Positions 23,648-33,196 are shown, numbered from the stretch's first letter. The stretch: DNA of 44,288 bases from Neobacillus fumarioli NBRC 102428 (GCF_001591485.1 NZ_BCUZ01000014.1:1-44288), one strand, 5' to 3'. Notes: generated by a model not told the origin, from the letters alone. Program-made: numbers and translations.

Positions 23648-24863
23648 ATAGCTTTATGATTTCAATAATCGTGTGGGTAGCTTTCATCATATTTTCAACA
23701 GAAATAAATTCATATTTCCCGTGGAAATTCTCACCGCCGGTAAAGATATTTGGAGTAGGAAGGCCCATGTAAGACAGCTGTGAGCCGTCAGTTCCGCCGC
23801 GAATTGGCTGTATAATCGGTTTGATGTCTAAATTCTCCATGGCTTGTTGGGCGATTTCAACAATTTCTTTCACCGGTTTAATTTTCTCGCCCATGTTGTA
23901 ATATTGATCTTTCATTTCAAGCTGAATGCGGTCAGCACCGTATTTTTCTTTCAGTCGGTTAACGATGTCTTCCATCGTTGCTTTTCTTGTATGAAACATA
24001 TCCTTATCATGATCACGGATAATATAGGCTAGTTTTGTCAGCTCTACATCGCCGTTAAAGGCTAGGAGATGATAGAAGCCTTCGTATCCTTCGGTATGTT
24101 CGGGTGCTTCTTGTGGCGGCAGCTGGTTGTGTAATTCCATGGCAATTTTCATGGAATTGACCATTTTGTTTTTCGCCGACCCCGGGTGAATGTTGGTTCC
24201 TTTAATTGTGATTTTCGCGCTGGCTGCATTGAAACTTTCAAATTCTAGTTCCCCGAGCGGGCCACCGTCAACGGTATAGGCAAACTTGGCATTGAAGGCC
24301 GCAACGTCAAACTTATGCGGTCCACGGCCGATTTCCTCATCAGGGGTAAACGCAACGCGAACCTTGCCATGCTTGATTTCCGGGTGGTTAATCAAGTATG
24401 CCATTGCGGTCATAATTTCAGTAATCCCCGCTTTGTTATCGGCGCCAAGAAGTGTAGTGCCATCAGTAGTGATTAGCGTGTGGCCATTGTAATTTTTAAG
24501 ATTTGGGAAATCCTTCGGTGACATGACCACATTCAGCTCTTTATTCAGAATGATGTCTCCGCCATCATAGTTTTCGTGAATTTGCGGATTGACATTTTTG
24601 CCGGTAAAATCGGTTGCTGTATCGACATGGGCAAGGAAACCGATGGTAGGCACATTTTTTTCTGTATTTGATGGTAGAGTCGCCATCACGTAGCCATTTT
24701 TATCAATCGTGACCTCTTGCATGCCGATGTGCTTCAACTCCTCCACCAGCATACGAAGTAATGTCCATTGCCCCTCGGTGGATGGGCAAGTCTCGCTGCT
24801 TTCATCAGACTGCGTGTCGATCTTGACATATGAGGTAAAGCGTTTAATTAGTTCATCTCTCAA
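23628..24863 (-). CDS. pepT: Peptidase T (tripeptidase, M20B family)
   Basis: A 411-residue zinc aminopeptidase that removes the N-terminal residue of tripeptides in the cytosol. Visible marks are the zinc-site [30 protein letters not shown] (catalytic Glu pair), [12 protein letters not shown], and [18 protein letters not shown] with [10 protein letters not shown] near the C-terminus. Length is normal. The start is TTG at 24863 (reads [11 protein letters not shown] next), with GGGGAG about 9 bases upstream. No obvious terminator lies directly behind; transcripts may run to the terminator at 23372-23411. Confidence 0.95.
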   Translation of the reverse strand: MRDELIKRFTSYVKIDTQSDESSETCPSTEGQWTLLRMLVEELKHIGMQEVTIDKNGYVMATLPSNTEKNVPTIGFLAHVDTATDFTGKNVNPQIHENYDGGDIILNKELNVVMSPKDFPNLKNYNGHTLITTDGTTLLGADNKAGITEIMTAMAYLINHPEIKHGKVRVAFTPDEEIGRGPHKFDVAAFNAKFAYTVDGGPLGELEFESFNAASAKITIKGTNIHPGSAKNKMVNSMKIAMELHNQLPPQEAPEHTEGYEGFYHLLAFNGDVELTKLAYIIRDHDKDMFHTRKATMEDIVNRLKEKYGADRIQLEMKDQYYNMGEKIKPVKEIVEIAQQAMENLDIKPIIQPIRGGTDGSQLSYMGLPTPNIFTGGENFHGKYEFISVENMMKATHTIIEIIKLFEQRAQ

Positions 24864-25172
24864 TGTGCTGCACTCCCCTGTTTCGTTATTTACATGAATA
24901 TCATATCACTACAGGAGAGCGGTTACACGTTTTTGGGTTAGCGGATAACACAATTTAATTAAGTAGAAGGGGCTTGCGGATGGCGCGAGCCAATTATTGG
25001 AAAACCAGAACTAATTAGCGAAGGCGACACAATCCAATTAGAAAACGGATAAGTAATTTTTTAAGAAAAAACAAACTTGCCCTAAAAATCACCTCTATTC
25101 AGCATCGTAGCACATTCCCAAAAACAAATTATAAATATTATTTTTCATGTAAAAAATATAGGTTGAACACTA
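24864..25172. other. Intergenic stretch with a possible gene-end remnant
   Basis: No complete gene seen. A plus-strand frame ending at a TAA near 25050 reads WREPIIGKPELISEGDTI then QLENG; it has no start site and I do not recognise the family. The pepT leader occupies the left end. Confidence 0.35.
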
Positions 25173-25222
25173 TTGACCAAGTGGGTCAATAGGATTACAA
25201 TAAGATTGACCGATATGGTCAA
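25173..25222 (+). promoter_or_regulatory. tetR promoter with two identical-half operators
   Basis: TTGACC-N5-GGTCAA occurs twice, at 25173-25189 and 25206-25222, 33 bases centre to centre. The first copy supplies the -35 (TTGACC) of a promoter whose -10 is TACAAT (25196-25201, 17-base spacer); the second lies just past the -10. This is a classic autorepression layout for the TetR-family gene that follows. Confidence 0.8.
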
Positions 25223-25247
25223 CGGCTTTTAGAAAGGAGCTGCAAAT

Positions 25248-25871
25248 ATGTTTGCAAAATTTCTCAGCTTAGATAAGGAAAAACAAGATCGAATCATCAA
25301 TGCCGCCATGAAGGAATTTGCCCAGAAAGGCTATGATAAGGCATCAACCAATGAGATGGTCAAGGAAGCGGGCATTTCAAAAGGGCTGTTATTCCACTAT
25401 TTTCAAAATAAAAAGCAATTGTATTTTTTCCTGTACGACCACATGACCCAACTGCTCGTGGAACAAATTGAGGAAAAAGTCGATAAGGAAGAAAGGGATT
25501 TATTTATTCGGGTTCGGCAAATGGCCTTAGTGAAACTTGAAATATTTCAAATGTATCCCGAATTGTTTAATTTCGCTAAGTCGATTTTTATGGAAACCTC
25601 TGCGGAAGTCATACATGAAGTCGGTCAGAGGGGGAAAGAATTGCTCGAAAGCTACTTTAAGGATTTTAAGGGAGATATTGATTTTTCAAAGTTTAAAAAA
25701 GGAATTGATGTCCACAAAGCGTTCAACATCATTGCTTGGACATTAGAAGGGTTTGGATTTCAACAGCAGAAGAAAGTGCAATCGCTATCCATTGAGAATT
25801 TGGATATTGAGGAAGCATTGAAAGAAATGGATGAGTATTTGGATATGTTGAGAAATGCGTTCTATGAATGA
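25248..25871 (+). CDS. TetR/AcrR family transcriptional regulator
   Basis: A 207-residue regulator with an N-terminal TetR helix-turn-helix (about 10-57: IINAAMKEFAQKGYDKASTN, EAGISKGLLFHYFQNKKQLY). The C-terminal ligand domain is divergent, as usual. AAAGGAG precedes the ATG. It lies 48 bases before an ABC-2 exporter operon on the same strand and behind two matched operators, so it probably represses itself and the exporter. The inducer is unknown. Confidence 0.88.
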   Translation: MFAKFLSLDKEKQDRIINAAMKEFAQKGYDKASTNEMVKEAGISKGLLFHYFQNKKQLYFFLYDHMTQLLVEQIEEKVDKEERDLFIRVRQMALVKLEIFQMYPELFNFAKSIFMETSAEVIHEVGQRGKELLESYFKDFKGDIDFSKFKKGIDVHKAFNIIAWTLEGFGFQQQKKVQSLSIENLDIEEALKEMDEYLDMLRNAFYE

Positions 25872-25919
25872 CCAAGCGATCTGCAAACCATTTGAGAAGA
25901 AGAAAAGGAGGTTTTAACC

Positions 25920-26804
25920 ATGGATGTAATTGAAATTAAAAACCTGACAAAAACCTACGGCAAAGCAAGAGGGATTTCCAATATCAGCTTTAATGTCGAG
26001 GAGGGGGAAATTTTTGGATTCATCGGTCCAAATGGTGCCGGAAAGTCAACCACCATCCGAATCCTACTGTCGCTTATTTATCCTGATAGTGGCAGTGCGG
26101 CGATTTTTGGTAAGGACTGCATCCAGTTTGCCCCGGAAATAAAAAAGAATATCGGTTATCTGCCGTCTGAAGTCTTTTACTATGACAATATGAAAGTAAA
26201 GGAGCTATTAAACTATTCCGCCAGCTTTTATAAAAAGGATTGCAATAAGAGAATGAAAGAATTGGCGGATATCATGGACCTTGACCTTAATAAAAAAATT
26301 GATGATCTCTCGCTCGGCAACAAAAAGAAGGTCGGAATCGTGCAAGGACTACTCCATGAGCCAAAACTTATCATTCTCGATGAACCGACGAGTGGGCTCG
26401 ACCCATTGATGCAGCAAAACTTCTTTGAACTTTTGAAGGAGGAGAACAAAAAAGGTGCCACAATTCTATTTTCCTCCCACATTCTGAGTGAGGTTCAAAG
26501 ATTATGTAACCGGGTTGCCATCATTAAAGAAGGAAAAATCGTAACGGTAGAAAAGATCAGTAACTTAACAGAGAACACGTATAAAAAATTCAAAGTGGAA
26601 ACAAAAGCACCGCTGGACGCCACTTACTTCCAAATCAGCGGCGTCCATAATCTGGAGGTTAAAGGCAACGTCACCAGCTTTATTTTTAAAGGAAATATCA
26701 ATGATGTGATGAAAAAGATTGCCGGAGTTGAAATTATGAATCTATGGATTGAAGAGCCGGACCTTGAGGAGATCTTTATGCACTACTATGAAAAGGAGGC
26801 CTAG
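25920..26804 (+). CDS. ABC transporter ATP-binding protein (ABC-2 type exporter)
   Basis: A 294-residue ATPase: Walker A GPNGAGKST (about 37-45), signature LSLGNKKKVGI, Walker B LIILDEPTSGLD, and a DrrA-like C-terminal extension (about 215-294) common in drug or peptide exporters. AAAGGAGGT precedes the ATG. It is followed at 6 bases by the first permease and then by a second permease-like frame. With the TetR gene it forms a regulated export operon, likely for a toxic or antimicrobial compound (inference). In the signature, the second Gly-Gln of LSGGQ is replaced by GNKK, seen in some ABC-2 members. Confidence 0.88.
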   Translation: MDVIEIKNLTKTYGKARGISNISFNVEEGEIFGFIGPNGAGKSTTIRILLSLIYPDSGSAAIFGKDCIQFAPEIKKNIGYLPSEVFYYDNMKVKELLNYSASFYKKDCNKRMKELADIMDLDLNKKIDDLSLGNKKKVGIVQGLLHEPKLIILDEPTSGLDPLMQQNFFELLKEENKKGATILFSSHILSEVQRLCNRVAIIKEGKIVTVEKISNLTENTYKKFKVETKAPLDATYFQISGVHNLEVKGNVTSFIFKGNINDVMKKIAGVEIMNLWIEEPDLEEIFMHYYEKEA

Positions 26805-26810
26805 AGAGCG

Positions 26811-27608
26811 ATGAATATCTTTTTACATGAATTGAAGGCATATCGTAAATCGACGATGATCTGGACGTTTTCTTTAGTCATCATGATGGTCTTGTTCATG
26901 TCCCTTTATTCTTCTATACATGCCGATGCTGAAGCTTTTTTAAAAGTATTGAAAAATTATCCAGAAGCGATAAGAAATGCACTTGGCTTTAATGAGAAGA
27001 ATTTTTTAACCGTAGTAGGCTTTTATAGCTTCCTATTATCTTTTGTTACACTTTGCGCAAGTCTACAGGCAATGAATTTGGGTACTTCCATTGTCAGCAA
27101 AGAAGTCCGGGAAAAAACAGCCGATTTTTTATTGACAAAGCCGGTGACACGCAGCCAAATCTTGACTGCCAAGTTGATGGGAGCAGTTGTTTCCCTTGTC
27201 ATTACAAATATGATTTATTTCGCTGCAGCAAGCTTTATGGCTTTCCAGTTTAAAGCAGATGATTTTAGCATGAAAATTTTCTTCTTGCTTTCACTGACGG
27301 TTTTTTTTGTTCAACTCATTTTTCTCGCTTTGGGGATGATCATATCAGTTATTTTCCAAACGATCAAATCCGTGTTGACTGTTTCCCTTGCCGTCGTTTT
27401 TGCTTTCTACTTTGTGGGTATGTTCTTTGATACGTCTGGTGAGAAAGTGAAACGTTATTTTTCACCGTTTAAATACTTTGACACCGCGTATATCATCAAA
27501 CATTCCAGTTACGAGCCATCTTTTTTGATTGCCGGGGCTGCCATTACGATTCTTGCAATCGCAGCAAGTTATTTTATTTATGCGAAAAGGGATATTCATG
27601 CTGTATAA
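26811..27608 (+). CDS. ABC-2 family permease subunit
   Basis: A 265-residue protein with about six membrane helices and the segment SIVSKEVREKTADFLLTKPV, the cytoplasmic loop typical of ABC-2 permeases (compare AKEERDKTYEFLFTKPV in the next gene). AAAGGAGG lies inside the end of the ATPase gene, indicating coupling. It probably forms the membrane half of the exporter, possibly as a heterodimer with the following, damaged permease. Confidence 0.85.
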   Translation: MNIFLHELKAYRKSTMIWTFSLVIMMVLFMSLYSSIHADAEAFLKVLKNYPEAIRNALGFNEKNFLTVVGFYSFLLSFVTLCASLQAMNLGTSIVSKEVREKTADFLLTKPVTRSQILTAKLMGAVVSLVITNMIYFAAASFMAFQFKADDFSMKIFFLLSLTVFFVQLIFLALGMIISVIFQTIKSVLTVSLAVVFAFYFVGMFFDTSGEKVKRYFSPFKYFDTAYIIKHSSYEPSFLIAGAAITILAIAASYFIYAKRDIHAV

Positions 27609-27639
27609 GAAAGTATAAGCAAATGGGAGGTGATTTATT

Positions 27640-28437
27640 GTGAATATCTATTTTAAAGAATTAAAGACCAATCGGAAATCAATCATTATATGGAGTATAT
27701 GTGTCTTTTTGATGGTGGCATCGGGAATGGCTAAATTTGATGCCTATTAAAAGTCGGGGCAAAATATGACTGAATTATTGAAAGATATGCCAAAATCACT
27801 TAGGGTAGTTTTTGGTTTTAACCAATTGGATCTATCAAAGGTTAGTGGTTACTTTGGTGTTCTCTTTATCTATTTGTTATTAATGGCAACCATCCATGCA
27901 ACGATGCTTGGAGCAACGGTTATTGCCAAAGAAGAACGGGACAAAACTTATGAGTTTTTATTTACGAAACCCGTTTCACGAAGTATAATTGTTACCGCCA
28001 AACTATTGGCAGCACTAACAAATATTATCATCTTTAATCTTGTGACAATGGCTTCATCGATGATGCTGTTAGCGAAATACAGCCATGGTGAGGCCGTGAA
28101 TGATGAGATTGCCAGGTTAATGGCGGCCATGTTCATTTTACAGCTGTTGTTTATGGTCATTGGCAGTGCCCTCGCTGCTGTCAAAAAGAAATCGAAAAAG
28201 GCAGCATCACTGGCAACAGGCATTCTTGTATTTACGTATTTCTTATCAGTGGCAATCGATTTGAATGATCGTCTAACAGGCTTGAAATATTTTACGCCTT
28301 TTAAATATTTTGAAGCAAAAAATGTGATGTATGGAGGCGGGTTTGCTGCAGTCTACGTCGTAATATCCGTCGTATTAATCGCGGCATTGACGACCGTAAC
28401 CTATGTATTTTATAAAAATAGAGATTTAAATGTATGA
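27640..28437 (+). pseudogene. Second ABC-2 permease, interrupted by an in-frame stop
   Basis: From GTG 27640 (GGGAGGTGAT upstream) the frame reads VNIYFKELKTNRKSIIIWSI and continues to KFDAY, then TAA at 27748-27750 (codon 37), then KSGQNMTELLKDMPKSLRVV in the same frame to 28437, 266 codons in all. It parallels the first permease (same N-terminal and TKPV loop patterns). The stop falls just after the first membrane helix. One base change (for example CAA to TAA) explains it. Re-initiation at ATG 27766 would give 223 residues without the first helix and has no ribosome site. Confidence 0.8.
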
Positions 28438-28490
28438 TGAGTCAGGCAGGTTTTTGGAAACTTAACTTGGATCATTCACGAAGAAAAATT

Positions 28491-28524
28491 AAGACGGCAG
28501 AATCACCTGATTCCGCCGTCTTTC
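28491..28524 (+). terminator. Rho-independent terminator after the ABC-2 operon
   Basis: AAGACGGC and GCCGTCTT pair, extended inward by GAATCA/ATTC, followed by TCCAT. The T tract is short. Confidence 0.65.
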
Positions 28525-28741
28525 CATCCTTTGCTCATTTTGTTAAAGCTGGTAAGCAACTATAAACCCTCACAACACTTAAAGTTCCTTGCCGTGCATC
28601 AGTTTCACTTCGCCTCTTGTATTGCCCATAGGCTTTCCAATTGACGGTTTTCTTTAAACAAAATTTCCCGGAAATTTTTTGAGTATGCTTAGATTTTTTT
28701 GGGAACATTACTTAGAAGTAGGTAGTAGGAATCCACTAATT

Positions 28742-28967
28742 AGGAAAATTCCATAACACAGGTGGCGTGATTATGGGGACCGATCCATCCACTTCAGCAG
28801 TAAACATGTATTTGCAAATGTGGGATGTCGATAATGTATTCGTCGTCGGTGCATCTGTATTTTCGCATAATTTCGGCTATAACCTAACAGATACCGTGGG
28901 TGCGTTATCGTACCGTGCCGCTGAAGGCATCTTGAAATACCATCAAAAAGGCGGGCAAGTCGTATAG
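28742..28967 (+). pseudogene. C-terminal remnant of a GMC-family oxidoreductase
   Basis: The frame reads HNTGGVIMGTDPSTSAVNMY, then WDVDNVFVVGASVFSHNFGY, then TDTVGALSYRAAEGI: the C-terminal flavin and active-site region of glucose-methanol-choline oxidoreductases (HNTGG.IMGTDP...VVGAS.F). An in-frame stop precedes it and the N-terminal 480 or so residues are absent, so this is a leftover. In intact members the segment after VVGASVF often reads NSGYNPT; here HNFGYNLT. Confidence 0.75.
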
Positions 28968-28976
28968 GCAGTTTAC

Positions 28977-29005
28977 TTGATTTTTATATTTAACATCATG
29001 ATAAT
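28977..29005 (+). promoter_or_regulatory. SigA-type promoter of the ASCH gene
   Basis: TTGATT (28977-28982), 17 bases, GATAAT (29000-29005), about 38 bases before the ATG. Confidence 0.55.
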
Positions 29006-29043
29006 GTAGAATTAAAAGAGGAAGAATCGGGAGGAGTGATCAA

Positions 29044-29391
29044 ATGACAAATCATAACGCAGAACTGCCGCCCAAAACGTGTAGTATAGACAAGCTCATC
29101 ACCATTGAGGAAGATATCCAGAAAGTACTCTCCGGACAAAAAACAGCGACACGCCGCAATGGGCGCTATGCTGATCCAGGAGAAATCATGACACTTGGCG
29201 GTCGTCAGTTTGTGATCGACAAGGTTTATTCCCAGAGCTTGGGGGAACTGACGGATGATGATGCCCGCCGCGAGGGATATAACTCAGTTGAAGAATATAA
29301 ACAATCGATTCTTTCGCTTCACCCGGGAATGCCTTGGCTGCCGCAAATGAGAGTATGGGTTCACGAATTTCACCCGGTTGAACAAGAGTAA
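29044..29391 (+). CDS. ASCH domain protein
   Basis: A 115-residue protein matching the ASCH (PUA-like, RNA-binding) fold: N-terminal strand and helix (IDKLITIEEDIQKVLSGQKT), the TATRRNGRYADPGE segment with the conserved basic/Gly turn, then VIDKVYSQSLGELTDDDARREGY. Relatives include N4-acetylcytidine amidohydrolases and uncharacterised RNA-related proteins; which applies cannot be decided here. GGGAGGAG precedes the ATG. It is a single-gene unit between its own promoter (28977) and a terminator (29399). Confidence 0.8.
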   Translation: MTNHNAELPPKTCSIDKLITIEEDIQKVLSGQKTATRRNGRYADPGEIMTLGGRQFVIDKVYSQSLGELTDDDARREGYNSVEEYKQSILSLHPGMPWLPQMRVWVHEFHPVEQE

Positions 29392-29398
29392 GCAAGTT

Positions 29399-29432
29399 TG
29401 GTCCATAGCACAAATATGGGCCATTTTTTTTG
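29399..29432 (+). terminator. Rho-independent terminator after the ASCH gene
   Basis: TGGTCCATA pairs with TATGGGCCA (one wobble), followed by eight T residues. Confidence 0.8.
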
Positions 29433-29485
29433 GCCGAAGCTTTTCTAAGGAAAATATGATAAATTGATGAGAACGGGTTATTTAA

Positions 29486-29515
29486 TTGGTTATTTGGGGG
29501 CGGCAAATCTATAAT
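29486..29515 (+). promoter_or_regulatory. SigA-type promoter of the heterodimeric ABC exporter
   Basis: TTGGTT (29486-29491), 18 bases, TATAAT (29510-29515), about 40 bases before the first gene. Confidence 0.55.
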
Positions 29516-29554
29516 ATCCTTTATGATAGATGAAGGCGTTCAGAGGTGGCCATC

Positions 29555-31279
29555 ATGAAGTTTTTATCAAAATATATAAAAAAGTATTGGGTATCTTTTT
29601 GCATTGCGGTATTATTTCTCACCTTTGAAGCGGTTTGCGATTTACTGCAGCCAACCATTATGGCAAAAATCATTGATAAGGGCGTCGCACGTAAGGATAT
29701 TCATTACGTACTGCAAATGGGCGGACTAATGCTTGCTATTACCGCATTCGGTGCCGTAAGCGCCGGAACAAGAAGCGTGATAGCCAGTATCGTGTCACAA
29801 AATTTCGGCACAGAGCTAAGGTTTGATTTGTTTAAAAAAATTCAAACCATGTCCTTCAAAAATTTGGATCAGTTTGACCGCGCATCGCTGATCACGCGGC
29901 TGACCAATGATGTGACACAAGTGCAAGTTTTTGTAAACGGATTAATGCGGATATTCGTCAAATCACCGCTTTTGGCAATTGGCGGTCTTGTGATGGCTGT
30001 CCGTCTGAATCTGCATCTTGCGGTTGTCCTCGCGATCGTCGTGCCGATTGTTGCCTTGCTGATTGTCTTTAATATGCGTCTCGGATTACCGCGCTTTTCA
30101 AAGGTGCAAAAAGCGCTGGATGGAGTAAATGGCGTGATGCGCGAATATTTATCCGGCGTTCGTGTTGTCAAGGCATTTAATCACTTTGATGTCGAGGTGG
30201 CAAAGTTCACGAAAGCAAATGAACACTATAAGAATCAAGCCGTTGCAGCCAACCGTTTGATGTCTATTTTCAGCCCGGCCATCATGCTGACCGTGAATCT
30301 CGGAATCGTCGTTGTGCTTTGGATCGGCGGTTGGGGTGTTCGATCAGGAACTATTCAAGTTGGGCATATTATTGCGTTTATCAATTATATGACTCAAATA
30401 TCGATGTCTCTGATGATGATATCAATGGTATTTAATATGTATGTCAGAGCCAGGGCATCAGCCGGCCGAATTGGCGAGGTTTTTTTACAAGAAGATTCGA
30501 TTGCCTGGGATAGGGGATCATTTAATACTCGTACAGAAAAAGGGCGAATTGATTTTGAAAATGTTACGTTTGCATACGCTTCTTCAACGGAACCGGTGTT
30601 AAAAAATATTAATCTTACGATTCTCCCCGGAGAAACAGTCGGAATTATCGGATCCACCGGTTCAGGAAAAAGCACACTCGTCGGGCTGATTTCCCGCTTT
30701 TACGATGTTTCAAGCGGCATGATAAGGGTTGATGGAGAAGATATAAAACAGATCAATCCGAAAGTGTTAAGGGAGAAAATTGCGCTTGTCCCTCAAAAGA
30801 ATATTTTATTTACCGGAAGCGTAGCGGAAAACATCCGCTGGGGAAAAGAGGATGCAACCAAAGCGGAAGTGGAACAAGCGGCACGAACTGCTGGGGCTCA
30901 TGACTTTATTATAGCCGCACCGGAAGGGTATGAAACGATGATCGGCCAGGGTGGTGTGAACTTTTCCGGAGGACAAAAACAGAGAATTTCCATTGCCCGG
31001 GCGCTCGTCAAAAGGCCGGAAATCTTAATATTAGATGACAGTACAAGCGCGGTTGATGTCACAACGGAAGCGAAAATTAAGAAGGCCTTAAAAACATATG
31101 CCAAGGGACTCACCTGTTTATTAATTGCCCAGCGGATTACTTCTATTATGGATGCCGATAAAATTGTCGTCCTCGATCATGGTGAAATAGTCGGCATAGG
31201 GACCCATCAGGAACTTATAAAAGAGTGCAGTGTCTATCAGGAAATTTACCGCTCCCAGATGGGCAAGGAGGTGCAGTAA
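29555..31279 (+). CDS. yfiB: ABC exporter half-transporter, YfiB-like (degenerate site)
   Basis: An exporter of about 574 residues: six-helix membrane domain (about 1-310) then NBD with Walker A GSTGSGKST, signature NFSGGQKQR, Walker B ILILDDSTSAVD and a late switch segment. The residue after the Walker B Asp is Asp, not the catalytic Glu, as in the degenerate half of heterodimeric exporters. ATG 29555 is favoured over GTG 29546 because AGAGGTGG lies 5 bases before it. The partner gene begins 3 bases after the stop. The pair resembles B. subtilis YfiB/YfiC. The substrate, perhaps a drug or lipid, is unknown. Confidence 0.85.
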   Translation: MKFLSKYIKKYWVSFCIAVLFLTFEAVCDLLQPTIMAKIIDKGVARKDIHYVLQMGGLMLAITAFGAVSAGTRSVIASIVSQNFGTELRFDLFKKIQTMSFKNLDQFDRASLITRLTNDVTQVQVFVNGLMRIFVKSPLLAIGGLVMAVRLNLHLAVVLAIVVPIVALLIVFNMRLGLPRFSKVQKALDGVNGVMREYLSGVRVVKAFNHFDVEVAKFTKANEHYKNQAVAANRLMSIFSPAIMLTVNLGIVVVLWIGGWGVRSGTIQVGHIIAFINYMTQISMSLMMISMVFNMYVRARASAGRIGEVFLQEDSIAWDRGSFNTRTEKGRIDFENVTFAYASSTEPVLKNINLTILPGETVGIIGSTGSGKSTLVGLISRFYDVSSGMIRVDGEDIKQINPKVLREKIALVPQKNILFTGSVAENIRWGKEDATKAEVEQAARTAGAHDFIIAAPEGYETMIGQGGVNFSGGQKQRISIARALVKRPEILILDDSTSAVDVTTEAKIKKALKTYAKGLTCLLIAQRITSIMDADKIVVLDHGEIVGIGTHQELIKECSVYQEIYRSQMGKEVQ

Positions 31280-31281
31280 AC

Positions 31282-33150
31282 ATGGCAAATGGAATGGACC
31301 AATCCCGGAATTCTCCTTCCGTTCCTCCTCCATTAAGTCCCGGAGGCAGGCCGGGAGGAGCCGCGCGCTTTCGCGGTCCAGTGGTTAAGCCGAAGAACTT
31401 TAAAGGAACATTGCGCAGGCTCTGGGAGTATTTTGGCAAAGAACGAAACATGCTTACGTTCATTTTTTTGACTGTTTTAGTGGATTCCGCTCTAATGCTC
31501 ATGAATCCATACCTCATTGGAAAAGCAGTCGATGCTATGAGTCTCAACCATGGAAAGGTCAATTTCTCCTTTTTAGAGGTGATGATTGTCGTTCTGACAA
31601 GTGCCTATATTGGTGATGCGGTGCTGACGTTTTTACAAGGATGGCTGATGGCCGGGGTGGCCCAGCGGATTGTGAAAAGTTTGCGGGATTCTCTGTTTAG
31701 GAAGCTGCAAAAGCTGCCAATCTCCTTTTTTGATGCCCGGACCCATGGAGATATGATGAGCCGGCTGTCGAATGATGTCGATAATGTCAGTACGACTATC
31801 TCGCAGTCGACCACACAGTTAATGTCGGGATTGATCATCCTTACCGGCTCTTTTATGATGATGGTTGTTTTAAGCCCATTGCTGACCCTTGCCAGCATGA
31901 TTACCGTACCACTCGTCTATCTATTGACGCGGACCATTGCCAAACGAACGAGCATTTTGTTTAAAAAACAACAGGACCAGCTCGGCAAGCTTAACGGCCA
32001 TATTGAAGAAACGATCTCAGGGATTGAAGTGGTTAAAGCTTTTAATCATGAAGAGAAGGTGATTGAAGAATTTGATAAGGTCAACACAAAGCTCCGTGAG
32101 GTCGGCCTCAAGGCCCAAATTTGGTCCGGATTTTTAATGCCGATCATGAACGCAATTAATAACCTTGGCTTTGCGGTTGTGGCAGTTGTTGGCGGGATTC
32201 TTGCCACGAAAAATATGGTTACCGTTGGAGTCATTGCCAGTTTTATTACCTACTCCAGGCAGTTTGTCCGGCCCCTCAATGATATGGCCAATATTTTCAA
32301 TGTCTTGCAGTCCGGTGTGGCTGGTGCTGAGCGGGTGTTTGAAATCATGGACGAACAGGAGGAATCGAATGATCCACCGAACGCTGTGGTACTCTCCAAA
32401 CCAAAAGGGCATGTTAAATTTGAAAATGTCAGTTTCGGCTATAGGCCTGATGTACCTATTTTAAAAAATGTCAGCTTTGAAGCGAAAATTGGTTCAAGCA
32501 ATGCGCTTGTAGGGCCGACAGGTGCTGGTAAAACAACGATTGTAAACCTATTGACACGCTTTTATGATGTAACGGGTGGAAGAATTTTGTTAGACGGCAA
32601 AGATATCAGGGAGTATACAAGAGATTCATTTAGGCGCACATTTGGTTTTGTGCTGCAGGATACGTATTTGTTTACCGGAACGATCAAAGAAAATATTAAA
32701 TATGGCAAGCAAGATGCGACGGATGAAGAGGTGGAAGCAGCAGCACAGATGTCAGGGGCAGCCCGATTTATTAAACGGCTGCCAAACGGCTATGATACAC
32801 ATCTTTCAGAAAACGGAGGAAGCTTAAGCCAAGGGGAACGCCAGCTTTTGGCCATCACAAGGGTTATGTTATCGAAACCTTCGATTCTCATATTAGATGA
32901 AGCGACAAGTAGCATTGACACCAGAACTGAACTTCATATTCAAGAAGCCTTGCTTAAGTTAATGGAAAATCGCACAAGCTTTATCATTGCCCATCGTCTT
33001 AACACCATCCGCGATGCCGATACGATTATGGTCATTGACAACGGGCAGATTATTGAAAAAGGCAGTCACGATGAATTAATGGCAGCAGGCGGAAGATATT
33101 ATTATATGTTTTATAATCAATTTAAAAATATAGAAGGTGCATTAGACTAA
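31282..33150 (+). CDS. yfiC: ABC exporter half-transporter, YfiC-like (catalytic partner)
   Basis: A protein of 622 residues: a Pro/Gly/Arg-rich N-terminal tail (about 1-40), the type IV exporter membrane domain, then NBD with Walker A GPTGAGKTT, signature SLSQGERQ and Walker B ILILDEATSSID with the catalytic Glu present. It complements the degenerate site of the preceding protein, so the two should form an obligate heterodimer. ATG 31282 follows AAGGAGGTG; longer in-frame extensions overlapping the first gene lack a site. The signature Ser-Gln-Gly replaces the standard Ser-Gly-Gly. A terminator follows at 33163. Confidence 0.87.
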   Translation: MANGMDQSRNSPSVPPPLSPGGRPGGAARFRGPVVKPKNFKGTLRRLWEYFGKERNMLTFIFLTVLVDSALMLMNPYLIGKAVDAMSLNHGKVNFSFLEVMIVVLTSAYIGDAVLTFLQGWLMAGVAQRIVKSLRDSLFRKLQKLPISFFDARTHGDMMSRLSNDVDNVSTTISQSTTQLMSGLIILTGSFMMMVVLSPLLTLASMITVPLVYLLTRTIAKRTSILFKKQQDQLGKLNGHIEETISGIEVVKAFNHEEKVIEEFDKVNTKLREVGLKAQIWSGFLMPIMNAINNLGFAVVAVVGGILATKNMVTVGVIASFITYSRQFVRPLNDMANIFNVLQSGVAGAERVFEIMDEQEESNDPPNAVVLSKPKGHVKFENVSFGYRPDVPILKNVSFEAKIGSSNALVGPTGAGKTTIVNLLTRFYDVTGGRILLDGKDIREYTRDSFRRTFGFVLQDTYLFTGTIKENIKYGKQDATDEEVEAAAQMSGAARFIKRLPNGYDTHLSENGGSLSQGERQLLAITRVMLSKPSILILDEATSSIDTRTELHIQEALLKLMENRTSFIIAHRLNTIRDADTIMVIDNGQIIEKGSHDELMAAGGRYYYMFYNQFKNIEGALD

Positions 33151-33162
33151 AGAAAGTGAATC

Positions 33163-33196
33163 TCTCCCCTTCGATTTAGAAGGGGGCATTTTTATA
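33163..33196 (+). terminator. Rho-independent terminator after yfiC
   Basis: CTCCCCTTC and GAAGGGGG pair around a 6-base loop, followed by CATTTTTA. Confidence 0.75.

Noticed and set aside
28587-28655. Minus-strand fragment reading KPSIGKPMGNTRGEVKLM to a stop
   Set aside because: Looks like a gene end but is too short, has no start site and no family I can name.
31215-31562. Minus-strand frame across the yfiB-yfiC junction
   Set aside because: Antisense to a Pro/Gly-rich coding segment; no start signals.
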